Part shown: positions 1-8,631 of the stretch, piece by piece
Numbering within the stretch: the first letter of the stretch is position 1
How the letters are laid out: the number at the start of each line of letters is the position of its first letter
Assembly: GCA_020445315.1 (NCBI GenBank)
Contig: JAGRGW010000071.1
Span: 1 to 42,690 of the forward strand
Direction: 5' to 3'
Source: Gammaproteobacteria bacterium
GTDB taxonomy: Bacteria; Pseudomonadota; Gammaproteobacteria; Chromatiales; Chromatiaceae
Length of the DNA: 42,690 nt
Program-made: the position numbers and the translations under genes
The notes under the pieces: generated by a model
Database searches by the model: none
The model's input: the letters and a program-made list of their open reading frames with translations, nothing else
What the model was told of the DNA's origin: nothing

Positions 1-672
1 GCCGTGTTCGAAGACCTGATCTACCAGAACATCCGCCAGACCGGTGCCAACACGACCGAGGACACGACCTTGCCCTCCGGTCTGTACCTCGGTACCGGTG
101 TGCGCACGGTGGCCACGCAGAAGCTGCACACCCAGGGCAACATCGTGCAGACCAATAACAGTTTCGATATCGCGGTGCAGGGCAACGGCTTCTTCCAGGT
201 CACCCATCCGGACGGCTCGATCGTCTACACGCGCGACGGGTCTTTCGGTCTCGATCCGAACGGCCAGATCGTGACCCAGAACGGCTACCTGCTGGAACCG
301 GCGATCACGGTGCCGAACAACACTTTGAGCGTCACCGTCGGCTCCGACGGTACCGTGTCGGCTCTGGCCGCTGGCGACACCGCACCGACCCAGATCGGCA
401 ATCTCACGATCGCCCAGTTCATCAACCCGACCGGTCTCGAGGCGGTGGGCGACAACCTGTATCGGGAATCGCTGGCCAGCGGCGCGCCGCAGGTCGAGAC
501 ACCCGGACAGAATGGTGCCGGCACCCTGATCCAGGGTTCGCTGGAGAGCTCGAACGTCAACGTGGTCGAGGAACTGGTCAACATGATCGAGACCCAGCGC
601 GCCTACGAAATGAACAGCAAGGCGATTTCGACGACCGACGACATGCTGGCCTATGTCAGCCAGACCCTGTGA
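1..672 (+). CDS. flgG: Flagellar distal rod protein FlgG (5' truncated by window edge)
   Basis: FlgG forms the distal rod of the flagellar basal body in the periplasm. The reading frame is open from base 1, and the first codons (Ala-Val-Phe-Glu-Asp-Leu) match an internal segment of FlgG, so roughly the first 40 residues lie outside the window and the GTG at base 4 is not the start. Seen here are the [12 protein letters not shown] segment, the [15 protein letters not shown] motif and the C-terminal rod/hook signature [20 protein letters not shown] followed by the [15 protein letters not shown] helix. This C-terminal D0 signature is shared by axial proteins; the GTGV and TLPSG segments point to FlgG rather than FlgF or FlgE. 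flgH follows 24 nt downstream in the standard flg order. Confidence 0.97.
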   Translation, partial: AVFEDLIYQNIRQTGANTTEDTTLPSGLYLGTGVRTVATQKLHTQGNIVQTNNSFDIAVQGNGFFQVTHPDGSIVYTRDGSFGLDPNGQIVTQNGYLLEPAITVPNNTLSVTVGSDGTVSALAAGDTAPTQIGNLTIAQFINPTGLEAVGDNLYRESLASGAPQVETPGQNGAGTLIQGSLESSNVNVVEELVNMIETQRAYEMNSKAISTTDDMLAYVSQTL

Positions 673-696
673 TGAGGTCACTCTGAGGCAGCAGGC

Positions 697-1419
697 ATGA
701 ACATTCAGCGCACGAATCCGTACCAATCCACGCACCCCTGGCGCCTTGCCACCGTGTTGCTGGCAACGATGGCGCTGGTGGCGTGTAACTCGGCGCCCAA
801 GAAAGACCCGGAATACGCAGCGGTTCGACCCATGGAGATCCCGACGGCGCCACAGGGGGACGGTTCCATCTACCACGCCGGCTTCGAGCGCAGCTGGTTC
901 GAAGCAGTACGGGCGCGCCGGGTGGGTGACATCCTGCTGGTCAACCTGGTCGAGGATACCGAGGCCACGCATACCAACTCGGGGACGTTGAACCGCAGCA
1001 ACACGACAGCCATCACCAACCCGACGCTGTTCGGCAGCACGCCGAAATTTGGCCTGCCGGGATTGGACGGCAGTTACAACCTGGGCCAGAGCCTGTCGTC
1101 GAGCACGGCGTTCAGCGGTGACGCCGACAACACCCAGAACAACGAGTTCACCGGCTCGATCTCGGTGACCGTGTACGAGGTGCTGCCGAACGGCTACCTG
1201 CGCGTGCGCGGCGAGAAACGTATCGGCATGACCGGGGGCAACGAGTATATCCGTGTGTCCGGAATCGTTCGGCCGGAGGATATCGACCCGGCGAACACGG
1301 TCGATTCCACCCGCGTGGCCGATGCCACGCTGGTCTACGTCGGTGACGGCCAGACGGCCAAGGCGACGCAGATGGGGTGGCTGGCGAAGTTCTTCATATC
1401 CAGTATCTGGCCCTTCTAG
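697..1419 (+). CDS. flgH: Flagellar L-ring lipoprotein FlgH
   Basis: FlgH assembles the L ring in the outer membrane around the rod. The 240-residue product begins with a positively charged, then hydrophobic, leader ending in the lipobox LVAC (Cys about residue 30), so it should be lipidated. Family marks include [20 protein letters not shown] in the first third, the [18 protein letters not shown]-like segment (here [20 protein letters not shown]), and [19 protein letters not shown] near the end. The C-terminus [13 protein letters not shown] is typical of FlgH. The length is normal. The ATG at 697 is preceded by a weak purine stretch (gaggcagcagg). It lies between flgG and flgI in one operon. 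Confidence 0.97.
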   Translation: MNIQRTNPYQSTHPWRLATVLLATMALVACNSAPKKDPEYAAVRPMEIPTAPQGDGSIYHAGFERSWFEAVRARRVGDILLVNLVEDTEATHTNSGTLNRSNTTAITNPTLFGSTPKFGLPGLDGSYNLGQSLSSSTAFSGDADNTQNNEFTGSISVTVYEVLPNGYLRVRGEKRIGMTGGNEYIRVSGIVRPEDIDPANTVDSTRVADATLVYVGDGQTAKATQMGWLAKFFISSIWPF

Positions 1420-1444
1420 GTCCATTGCGAAGCAGGTGAACACC

Positions 1445-2578
1445 ATGCGAACCGACCGCTCACAACGCCTGGCCCTGACGATGCTGTCCATGCTGATGGT
1501 CTGCTTCGTGGTCATGTCCCATCCGGTCAGGGCGGAACGCATCAAGGACCTGGCCTCGATCCAGGGCGTGCGGGTCAATCAGTTGCTCGGTTACGGCCTG
1601 GTGGTCGGGCTCGACGGCAGTGGTGACAAGGCCAATTCCTCGCCGTTCACGGAGCAGAGCCTGCGTACGATGCTGACCCAACTCGGTATCGTCGTGCCGC
1701 CCGGTACGCAGTTGAATCCGAAGAATGTCGCCGCGGTTACCGTGCATACGGACCTGCCGCCTTTTTCCAAGCCGGGCCAGCAGGTGGATATCACGGTATC
1801 GTCGATCGGAGACGCCAAGAGCCTGCGCGGCGGCAGCCTGCTGATGACCCCGCTCAAGGGCATCGACGGCCAGGTCTACGCAATCGCGCAGGGCAACCTG
1901 GTCGTCGGTGGGCTGTCAGCCGAAGGCGCCGACGGTTCGAAGGTCACGATCAACATTCCGAGTTCCGGGCGGATCCCCGGCGGCGCCACGGTCGAGCGCG
2001 CGGTGCCGACGCCTTTCGGCCAGGACGCGATGCTGACACTGAATCTGAAGCAGGGCGATTTCACGACGGTGCAGCGCGTGACCGACGCGATCAACCAGGC
2101 GATCGGCCCGGGTACCGCGTTTGCAACTGATGCGACCTCGGTCAAGGTCAATGCGCCGAAGAACATCGGCCAGCGTGTCGGCTTCGTGTCGATGATCGAG
2201 AATCTCGAGGTCGAACCGGCAGCGTCGGTTGCGCGCGTCATCGTCAATTCACGTACCGGCACCGTTGTCATCAACAGTTCGGTCAAGGTTTCGCCGGCTG
2301 CCGTGTCGCACGGCAACCTGATCGTGACGATCAGCGAGAACAACGACGTGTCGCAACCGAATCCGCTGGCAGGCGGGCAGACGGTGGTTACACCGCGCTC
2401 CGATGTTTCCGTCTCGGCACCGGGCGACCGTCGAATGTTCGTGTTCAACCCGGGCGTGACCCTCGACGAGGTCGTGCGTGCGGTCAACGAGGTCGGCGCA
2501 GGTCCGAGTGACCTGGTTGCGATCCTCGAGGCACTCAAACAGGCCGGCGCCTTGAAGGCCGACCTGGTGGTTATCTAG
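1445..2578 (+). CDS. flgI: Flagellar P-ring protein FlgI
   Basis: FlgI forms the periplasmic P ring around the rod. The start is placed at the ATG at 1445, which has an AGGTG ribosome site just upstream and opens with a Sec signal peptide ending in SHPVRA. The frame is open upstream to 1253, but that part overlaps flgH and is not FlgI-like. The mature protein starts [20 protein letters not shown] and continues with [14 protein letters not shown], both strongly conserved in FlgI. The C-terminus ([20 protein letters not shown]) is also characteristic. The product is 377 residues, normal for the family. flgH ends 25 nt upstream and flgJ starts 9 nt downstream. Confidence 0.97.
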   Translation: MRTDRSQRLALTMLSMLMVCFVVMSHPVRAERIKDLASIQGVRVNQLLGYGLVVGLDGSGDKANSSPFTEQSLRTMLTQLGIVVPPGTQLNPKNVAAVTVHTDLPPFSKPGQQVDITVSSIGDAKSLRGGSLLMTPLKGIDGQVYAIAQGNLVVGGLSAEGADGSKVTINIPSSGRIPGGATVERAVPTPFGQDAMLTLNLKQGDFTTVQRVTDAINQAIGPGTAFATDATSVKVNAPKNIGQRVGFVSMIENLEVEPAASVARVIVNSRTGTVVINSSVKVSPAAVSHGNLIVTISENNDVSQPNPLAGGQTVVTPRSDVSVSAPGDRRMFVFNPGVTLDEVVRAVNEVGAGPSDLVAILEALKQAGALKADLVVI

Positions 2579-2587
2579 GACGTCGTC

Positions 2588-3511
2588 ATGCAAGTCGATA
2601 TGGCCCAGGTCTACACCGATTTTTCCGGTCTCGCGGCGCTCAAGGCGCGGGCACGGGAGGACCAGGACGCGGCCCTCGACCAGGTCTCGCGCCAGTTCGA
2701 ATCGCTGTTCCTGCAGATGATGTTGAAGAGCATGCGCGACGCCAGTCTCGGCGACGGCATGCTCGACAGCAAGCAGTCGGAGTTCTACCGGGAGATGTAC
2801 GATCAACAGATCGCGGTGCACCTGTCGGAGCAAAAGGGCATTGGCTTGGCCGAACAGTTGAAACGGCAACTCGGCGGTTCGATCGCGCCGACCCATCGCG
2901 ACCTTGCGCCCGAGGACTATCTCGGTACCCGGATATTTGCCCGCCAGGCGCCGGCCGCTGCCGCTGGTGAACCTTCCGATGCGGGGCAGGCCGCGCAGTC
3001 GGTCGTGCTGGACGGATCGCCCGAAGATTTTCTTCAGTCGCTGTGGCCCCTTGCCGAAAAGGCGGCGGCAGAGATCGACCTGCCACCGGAGGCCCTGCTG
3101 GCGCAGGCAGCGCTCGAGACGGGCTGGGGGCGGCATGTCATGCAGCACCGTGGTGGTGGCAGCAGCCACAACCTGTTCGGTATCAAGGCCGACTCACGGT
3201 GGAACGGTGACAGCGTGCGTGTGGATACGCTGGAGTACCGCGATGGGGTCGCGCTGAATACGCGTGCCAGTTTCCGTGCCTACGACTCGTTCGACGAAAG
3301 CTTTCGCGACTATGTCGACTTCGTGCGGAAAAACCCGCGCTATCGCGACGCCCTGCGCAAGACATCGGATGCACCGGCCTATTTCGAGGCGCTGCAGCAG
3401 GCAGGTTATGCCACCGATCCGGCCTATGCCGACAAGATCCGGCGCATTCTCGACAGCGACAGCATGCAGAGCGCCAGGCAGCAGATGCAGGAGGGCGAGG
3501 CGGCTATCTGA
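2588..3511 (+). CDS. flgJ: FlgJ rod-assembly chaperone / peptidoglycan hydrolase
   Basis: Two-domain FlgJ of 307 residues. Residues about 25-95 form the rod-capping domain (QFESLFLQMMLKSMRDAS, then EMYDQQIAVHLSEQKGIGLA). Residues about 150-300 form a glucosaminidase/lysozyme-like domain with the AALETGWG motif (putative catalytic Glu at 177) and NLFGIKAD. The linker (about 100-145) is low complexity. Known role: capping the growing rod and opening the peptidoglycan layer in the periplasm. This dual-domain form is typical of beta- and gammaproteobacteria, whereas many other groups have only the N-terminal part. It sits 9 nt after flgI and 25 nt before flgK. Confidence 0.96.
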   Translation: MQVDMAQVYTDFSGLAALKARAREDQDAALDQVSRQFESLFLQMMLKSMRDASLGDGMLDSKQSEFYREMYDQQIAVHLSEQKGIGLAEQLKRQLGGSIAPTHRDLAPEDYLGTRIFARQAPAAAAGEPSDAGQAAQSVVLDGSPEDFLQSLWPLAEKAAAEIDLPPEALLAQAALETGWGRHVMQHRGGGSSHNLFGIKADSRWNGDSVRVDTLEYRDGVALNTRASFRAYDSFDESFRDYVDFVRKNPRYRDALRKTSDAPAYFEALQQAGYATDPAYADKIRRILDSDSMQSARQQMQEGEAAI

Positions 3512-3536
3512 CCAGCGATAGACCGACGATTCGATC

Positions 3537-5513
3537 ATGGCGAGCATCATCAACACCGGTATCAGTGCGCTCAACGCCTTCAAGCGGCAGATGGAGACGA
3601 CCGGGCACAATATCGCCAACGTCAACACCGAGGGATACAGTCGCCAGCGTGTCCAGTTCGGTACCCGCCCGGCCGAGGCAACGCCGCAGGGTTTCATCGG
3701 CTCCGGTACCGACATCACGTCGATTCGCCGTTCCTACGACGACTACCTTGCCGGCCGCGTGCGCTCGTACACGGCATCGCACGAGGAGTACGCGATCTAC
3801 GAGCAACGTGCGAACCAGATCGACAACGTCATCGCCGATTCGTCGGCCGGTCTCGACAGCATGCTGCAGCAGTTCTTCGCCAGCGTGAACGACGTCGCCG
3901 ACGACCCGTCATCGATTCCGACCCGGTCGGTCATGATCAACCGTGCACAACAGCTGACCGATCGTTTCAACGCGCTCGACAACTGGTTCACCGATATCCG
4001 CAACCAGCTCAACCGTGATCTCGAGCGCGAGGCGAACGAGATCAACTCGCTGGCCGGTTCACTCGCCCAGGTCAATGCGCGCGTGGCCGGCCTGAACGGC
4101 AACGGCGGTGGCATCCCGAATGACATTCTCGACGAGCGTGACCGTCTCGTGGACGACCTCAGTCGCTATACCGCGGTCTCGACGGTTGAGCAGTCGGACG
4201 GCGCGATGAACGTGTTCATCGGTACCGGCCAGGCGCTCGTCGTCGGCAGTGCCTTCAGCACGCTGAGCGTCCAGCAGGGCAGCGCCGCGACCGACCGGCG
4301 TGAACTGCATATTCGCCAGGGCAGTGGTCCGACGATCGATGTCACGGCGGAGATGACGGGGGGTAGCCTCGGTGGCCTGCTGCGTTTCCGCGACGAGGTC
4401 CTCGACGAGTCGCACAACGCACTCGGTCGCGTCGCTGTCGGCGTGGCCGAGTATTTCAACGCCGAACATCGTACCGGCATGGACTTCGACGGTGATCTCG
4501 GCGGGAATTTCTTCACCGGCCTGTCTCCGGCACCGGCGGCGGCCGACAAGAACAATGCCAGCGGCAGTGCAGTCACCCTGGGGTTCGCCGACGTCAGCGC
4601 ACTGACGACGCACGAGTATCAACTGAGCTACGACGGTTCGGCCTGGTCGATGCTCGACCTCAACACCGGTGCGGCGGTCAGCCTGAGTGGGACCGGTACC
4701 GCGGGCGATCCGTTCGTCGGTGCCGGGATCAGCATCACGGTCGTCGCGGCCAGTGCCGGTGACAGCTACCGCCTGCGCCCGACACGGGCGGCCGCGGCCG
4801 ATATCGACGTGCTAGTCACCAACGAGCGTGACATCGCCGCTGCCGAGGCGGTGCTGGCATCGGCGTCGACGTCAAACACCGGAACGGGCGTCATCGGCGC
4901 CGGCGCGCAGGTAACGCGTGTCGCCAGCCCGTCCAGGCTGACGACCCCGCTGACGTTGCAGTTCAACGCGCCCGCCAACCGGTTCGATATCTACAGCGGC
5001 AGCCCGCCATCGGGGGCCGCGATCGGCAGCGTCGCCTACAACCCGGCGACCGATACCGGCACGACCCTGACGGTGCCGGGCTCGATCACCGGTCTCGGTG
5101 ATTACAGTTTCACAATGAACGGCACGCCGGCTGATACGGACCGCTTCGTCCTCAGCGACAACAGCGGTGCCAGCGGAGGCAGTGTCGGTATCGGTGACAA
5201 CCGCAATGCGCGGCGCCTGGCCAACCTGCAGGCCGCGAACCTGATGATCGGCGGGACCGCGACACTGGCCAACACCTACGGTTCGCTGGTGGCCGACGTG
5301 GGTACGAAGACGCACCAGGCCGGCAACAACGCGACGATCCAGGAACACCTGCTTGGCCAGGCCGAATCGGCCAAGGCCGAGGTGTCCGGCGTCAACCTCG
5401 ACGAGGAGGCCGCCGACCTGGTCCGCTTCCAGCAGGCCTACCAGGCCGCCGCCCAGGTCATCAACGTGGCCAACAGCCTGTTCGATTCCCTGCTCGGCGC
5501 GGTGAGGAGGTAA
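3537..5513 (+). CDS. flgK: Hook-associated protein 1 FlgK
   Basis: FlgK is the first junction protein between hook and filament. The 658-residue product has the N-terminal D0 helix with ISALNAFKRQMETTGHNIAN and NVNTEGYSRQRVQF, and the C-terminal D0 helix with GVNLDEEAADLVRFQQAYQA and VINVANSLFDSLLGAVRR. The middle (about residues 330-560) is rich in Ala, Gly, Ser and Thr and forms the variable surface domains. It makes this FlgK about 110 residues longer than the enterobacterial protein. There is no signal peptide, consistent with export through the flagellar type III apparatus. flgL starts 2 nt after the stop. Confidence 0.97.
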   Translation: MASIINTGISALNAFKRQMETTGHNIANVNTEGYSRQRVQFGTRPAEATPQGFIGSGTDITSIRRSYDDYLAGRVRSYTASHEEYAIYEQRANQIDNVIADSSAGLDSMLQQFFASVNDVADDPSSIPTRSVMINRAQQLTDRFNALDNWFTDIRNQLNRDLEREANEINSLAGSLAQVNARVAGLNGNGGGIPNDILDERDRLVDDLSRYTAVSTVEQSDGAMNVFIGTGQALVVGSAFSTLSVQQGSAATDRRELHIRQGSGPTIDVTAEMTGGSLGGLLRFRDEVLDESHNALGRVAVGVAEYFNAEHRTGMDFDGDLGGNFFTGLSPAPAAADKNNASGSAVTLGFADVSALTTHEYQLSYDGSAWSMLDLNTGAAVSLSGTGTAGDPFVGAGISITVVAASAGDSYRLRPTRAAAADIDVLVTNERDIAAAEAVLASASTSNTGTGVIGAGAQVTRVASPSRLTTPLTLQFNAPANRFDIYSGSPPSGAAIGSVAYNPATDTGTTLTVPGSITGLGDYSFTMNGTPADTDRFVLSDNSGASGGSVGIGDNRNARRLANLQAANLMIGGTATLANTYGSLVADVGTKTHQAGNNATIQEHLLGQAESAKAEVSGVNLDEEAADLVRFQQAYQAAAQVINVANSLFDSLLGAVRR

Positions 5514-5515
5514 AC

Positions 5516-6415
5516 ATGCGTATCTCGACATCACAGCTCTACCAGCAGAGTGTCGACGCGATGCTGCAGAAGCAGCGTGAGCTCAGCGAAACCGAGCTCC
5601 AGGTTGCCAGCGGCAAGCGTATCCTGACACCGTCGGACGACCCTTCCGCGTCGGTGCGCATCCTCGACCTGAAGGAGGCGGAGCAGCGTCTGGGACAGTT
5701 CCAGCGCAACGCGGATGCCGCCACCTCCCGGCTGGCGCAGGAGGAAGCGGCCATAGAGGGCATCCAGGACCTGCTCCAGCGGGTCAGGGAACTGGCGGTC
5801 CAGGGCAACAGCGATACTTACGGCACCGTCGACCGTACGGCGATTGCCAGCGAGGTCCGCGCGCTGGCGAGCAATTTTCTGCAGCTTGCCAATACCCGCG
5901 ATGCCAACGGCGAATACATCTTCGCCGGTTTCAAGAGCGATCAACCGCCGTTCGATACGGTGGGCGGTTCGTTGAACTACCACGGTGACGATGGCCAGCG
6001 CCGGGTCCAGATCGGCGAGAGTCGCGAAGTCGCTATGGGTGACTCGGGTCGCGTGTTCACTGATTTCAGCGGTGCGGCCGGTGGCGTGACCAACGTCTGG
6101 AACGTGCTGGATTCGCTGGCCGACAACCTCGAGGCCAACTCCGGCGATCAGAATGCGTTGGCCGACATCGATACGGCGATGGAAAGATTACTGAACGTCC
6201 GCGCCAACATCGGTGCACGCATGAACGCAATCGACGACCAGAAGACTGCCAACGAGGCCTTCGAGCTGGCCGTCGCCGACGTGAAATCGACCCTGGAAGA
6301 CGTCGATTACGCCGAGGCCATCAGCCGTTTCAACCAGCAGTTGACCGCACTGCAGGCCTCGCAGCAGGCATTCATTCGCGTCCAGGACCTGAGCCTGTTC
6401 AACTACCTGCGCTGA
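5516..6415 (+). CDS. flgL: Hook-associated protein 3 FlgL
   Basis: FlgL is the second hook-filament junction protein and belongs to the flagellin superfamily. The 299-residue product begins MRISTSQLYQQSVDAMLQKQ, carries the flagellin-type ASGKRILTPSDDPSASVRIL motif and the RVRELAVQGNSDTYG helix, and ends with a heptad-like helix (FNQQLTALQASQQAFIRVQD). The ribosome site GGAGGTAAAC overlaps the flgK stop, so the two genes are probably translationally coupled. It is the last gene of the flg operon here; a hairpin follows at 6430. Confidence 0.97.
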   Translation: MRISTSQLYQQSVDAMLQKQRELSETELQVASGKRILTPSDDPSASVRILDLKEAEQRLGQFQRNADAATSRLAQEEAAIEGIQDLLQRVRELAVQGNSDTYGTVDRTAIASEVRALASNFLQLANTRDANGEYIFAGFKSDQPPFDTVGGSLNYHGDDGQRRVQIGESREVAMGDSGRVFTDFSGAAGGVTNVWNVLDSLADNLEANSGDQNALADIDTAMERLLNVRANIGARMNAIDDQKTANEAFELAVADVKSTLEDVDYAEAISRFNQQLTALQASQQAFIRVQDLSLFNYLR

Positions 6416-6429
6416 GAGGCGGGGTAACC

Positions 6430-6450
6430 GGGGGGCATTGAATGCCCCCT
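6430..6450. terminator. GC-rich hairpin between convergent flgL and the OmpA-family gene
   Basis: GGGGGCATT at 6431-6439 and AATGCCCCC at 6441-6449 are perfect reverse complements around one central base; in practice this gives a 7-8 bp stem with a tight loop. It lies in the 61-nt gap between the flgL stop and the stop of the minus-strand gene, where a bidirectional terminator is expected. The following T-tract is poor (cctgttt), so intrinsic termination is plausible but not certain. Confidence 0.5.
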
Positions 6451-6476
6451 CGGTGCCTGTTTCCGAAGCGCTGCGG

Positions 6477-8279
6477 TTACAGGCGGTTGAGTTCGACGCG
6501 GCGGTTCTGTGCCTTGCCGTCGGCCGTGTCGTTGCCGGCGATCGGCTGTTCCTCGCCGAATCCCTTGGCAATCATGTTGTTCCGGTCGACGCCGTGCTCG
6601 GCCAGGTAGCTGACCACTGCCTGCGCGCGGCGCTGCGACAGGTCCTTGTTGTACGCCTCCTCGCCATCGCTGTCGGTATGTCCGGCGACCATGACCTTGA
6701 TCTGCGGGTTGGCCGACAGCGTCGCCGAGACGCCGTCGAGAATCGCCAGTGAATCCGCCGTCAGTTCGTCGGAATCCGTTTTGAAGTTGACGCCACGCAG
6801 CACGATGCGCGCCGTCTCGGCGCAACCCAGTGCATCCACCGCGGTATCGGGGGCCGTCTCCGGGCACAGGTCGGTCGTATCGGCGACGCCATCGCCGTCG
6901 CCGTCAGCCGGGCCTTCCGGCTCCGCTTCGGCGGGTGCCTGTGGCATCGGCTGCGGTGGCATCGGCGGCATCGGGTAGACCGGGCCGCCGTACTGGTAGC
7001 CATAACCACGACCGTAGCCATCGCCGTAACCGCTGCCATAGCCCCGGCCGGTCAGGTCAGCGCTGGCGCGGCCACTCATCGCGAAGCTGAAATCCACGTC
7101 ACCGGCAGCATCACCGGTGGCGTCGCCGGTCGTATTGCCCCAGCCGTCACCCCAGCCACTGCCGTAGTTGTTGTTCCAGCCGTTGCCGCCCCAGCCGCTG
7201 TCCCACGGCATCCAGCTGTTGCCCCAGCCGTTGTTACCCCAGCCGCTGTCCCAAGGCATCCAGCTGTTACCCCAGCCGTTGTTACCCCAGCCATTGCCCC
7301 ACGGCATCCAGCTGTTGCCCCAACCGTTGTTACCCCAACCGTTACCCCAGCCATTGCCCCAGGGTGTCCAGCCGTTGTTCCAGCCACGGTAAGGGCCGGG
7401 GCCCCAGCCGCCGCCATACGGGGCTCCACCCCAGGGCCCGTATGCCGGTACCGGTCGGTAGACCGGCGGAAACGGGCGCATGGCCGGTGCATCGATCGCC
7501 GGTGCAGCTTCCCCTGTCATGGTGGGTGCTGCCGGTCGCGGCGGTGCGGTGGGGCGCTCGGCAATGGCGGCATGCCGCGTGCTGATCCATTCCGGTATCG
7601 CCGGGCGAGCCGGTGGTTCCGCCCGGGCCGGTGCGGCTGGCGCAGAGGATTCGGGTTGTGCGGCAACCGGCGGACGCTGCGGCGGTTGTGGCGCCTGCGG
7701 ACGCTGCGGCCGTGTCATCGCTGCCGCCTGTCCGTCCGTCATGCCCGGCATGGCGGGCCGCTCGGGTGGTGAAGGCGGTGTGAAATCGCGTGTACCGGCG
7801 GACGCATTGCCGACCCAGTCCGGCACCGCGGGCCTTTCCATGGGTTGCGGCTGCGCCGGTGGTTGTGGTCGAGCGGGTGGTGCCGGCCGTGCTTCGGGTG
7901 CCGGTGGTGCGGACATCGTGGCGTATTGTTCCACCACCCAGGCCGGGAGCGCGGTCTGATCGACTGTCTGCTCGGGTGGTGCGAAGTCACCCGGCAGGGG
8001 CACGCCACTGGTTTCGTAGGTTGGCGGTTGCGGCGGTTGAGGCGCGGCCGGTGGTTCGAACTTGCGAGCCGACGTGCCGTCGATCGTCGTTTCCCTGATG
8101 CCCAGTTGCGCGCGGCGCTCGCTGACCCAGCTCGGTACCGGCGGTATGCCGGGGCCCGTCGGATTGACGACGGGTTGGGGCGGTGCGAACTGGACCGGGG
8201 GCGGGTTGGATTCGGCAAGCACAACGGGCAGGCCGGCGACCCCGAAAAGGGTACTCGCGATCAGTAGCGGTTTATACAT
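6477..8279 (-). CDS. OmpA-domain outer-membrane protein with Pro-rich and Trp/Gly/Asn-rich repeats
   Basis: The start is set at the ATG at 8279, which has GGAGAG about 8 nt upstream and begins a Sec signal peptide (MYKPLLIASTLFGVAGLPVV, then LAES). The frame is open upstream to 8489, but that part is Arg-rich and not signal-like. The 600-residue product has a Pro/Ala-rich region (about 20-290) with recurring P-x-W-hydrophobic segments. A Trp/Gly/Asn/Met-rich region follows (about 295-390), then a Gly/Tyr/Pro stretch, a thrombospondin type 3-like Asp-rich motif (DGDGDGVADTTDLCPETAPD) and a C-terminal OmpA peptidoglycan-binding domain (about 480-600) with GHTDSDG, NKDLSQRRAQAVVSYL and NRRVEL. 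It should tether to peptidoglycan from the outer membrane or periplasm. The repeats resemble sulfur-globule-type proteins in composition; that link is inference. Confidence 0.85.
   Translation of the reverse strand: MYKPLLIASTLFGVAGLPVVLAESNPPPVQFAPPQPVVNPTGPGIPPVPSWVSERRAQLGIRETTIDGTSARKFEPPAAPQPPQPPTYETSGVPLPGDFAPPEQTVDQTALPAWVVEQYATMSAPPAPEARPAPPARPQPPAQPQPMERPAVPDWVGNASAGTRDFTPPSPPERPAMPGMTDGQAAAMTRPQRPQAPQPPQRPPVAAQPESSAPAAPARAEPPARPAIPEWISTRHAAIAERPTAPPRPAAPTMTGEAAPAIDAPAMRPFPPVYRPVPAYGPWGGAPYGGGWGPGPYRGWNNGWTPWGNGWGNGWGNNGWGNSWMPWGNGWGNNGWGNSWMPWDSGWGNNGWGNSWMPWDSGWGGNGWNNNYGSGWGDGWGNTTGDATGDAAGDVDFSFAMSGRASADLTGRGYGSGYGDGYGRGYGYQYGGPVYPMPPMPPQPMPQAPAEAEPEGPADGDGDGVADTTDLCPETAPDTAVDALGCAETARIVLRGVNFKTDSDELTADSLAILDGVSATLSANPQIKVMVAGHTDSDGEEAYNKDLSQRRAQAVVSYLAEHGVDRNNMIAKGFGEEQPIAGNDTADGKAQNRRVELNRL
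7185..7330 (-). repeat. 48-bp tandem coding repeat in the OmpA-family gene
   Basis: Three near-identical 48-nt units are seen; the marker ggcatcc recurs at 7206, 7254 and 7302, exactly 48 apart. Each unit encodes 16 residues of the form NNGWGNSWMPW(G/D)(N/S)GWG, flanked by degenerate GWGN copies. The differences are mostly Gly-Asn versus Asp-Ser and synonymous changes, suggesting recent slippage or unequal exchange. Confidence 0.85.
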
Positions 8280-8631
8280 CGTTGGACTCTCCACGCTGAC
8301 GGCAGCGATGCGGGTGAAACTGGGTTGGCACATTCGATCCGGGGATCTGCGTCTGGTTGGGCGTCGCCGGGCGTTTGCGCGTGATACCGTGTCGGGCAGA
8401 CACCCGGCGACCGTGCGTAAATGTACATGATGAGGATATAGTGCGCGAATGGTGGCGGGCGGTTTAACACGCGGCCGTGTGCTTGCCACAGTTGCTTTAT
8501 GTGTTTACTCTGTACATACAAATTGAGCTTTCGGAATGCCTCGTTGCGCCGTGCGACAGCGAGGTTTTCGCGCCCATTAGCCCCGTCGCCCGGCCGACGG
8601 CGGCAGCCTGGTTTTACATGAAGAAAAGGCC
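8280..8631. other. 352-nt divergent intergenic region
   Basis: No gene is visible. It separates the OmpA-family gene (minus) and the CHAD gene (plus), so promoters for both should lie here. The stretch 8484-8530 is clearly AT-richer than its surroundings and is the best place for them, but I found no convincing -35/-10 pair. The heptamer TGTACAT occurs twice, at 8422-8428 and 8511-8517; its core TGTACA is palindromic and could be an operator half, or chance. Confidence 0.5.

Noticed and set aside
7185-7330. Possible CRISPR-like array
   Set aside because: The 48-nt units are contiguous, in frame and encode a 16-residue peptide repeat; there are no unique spacers.
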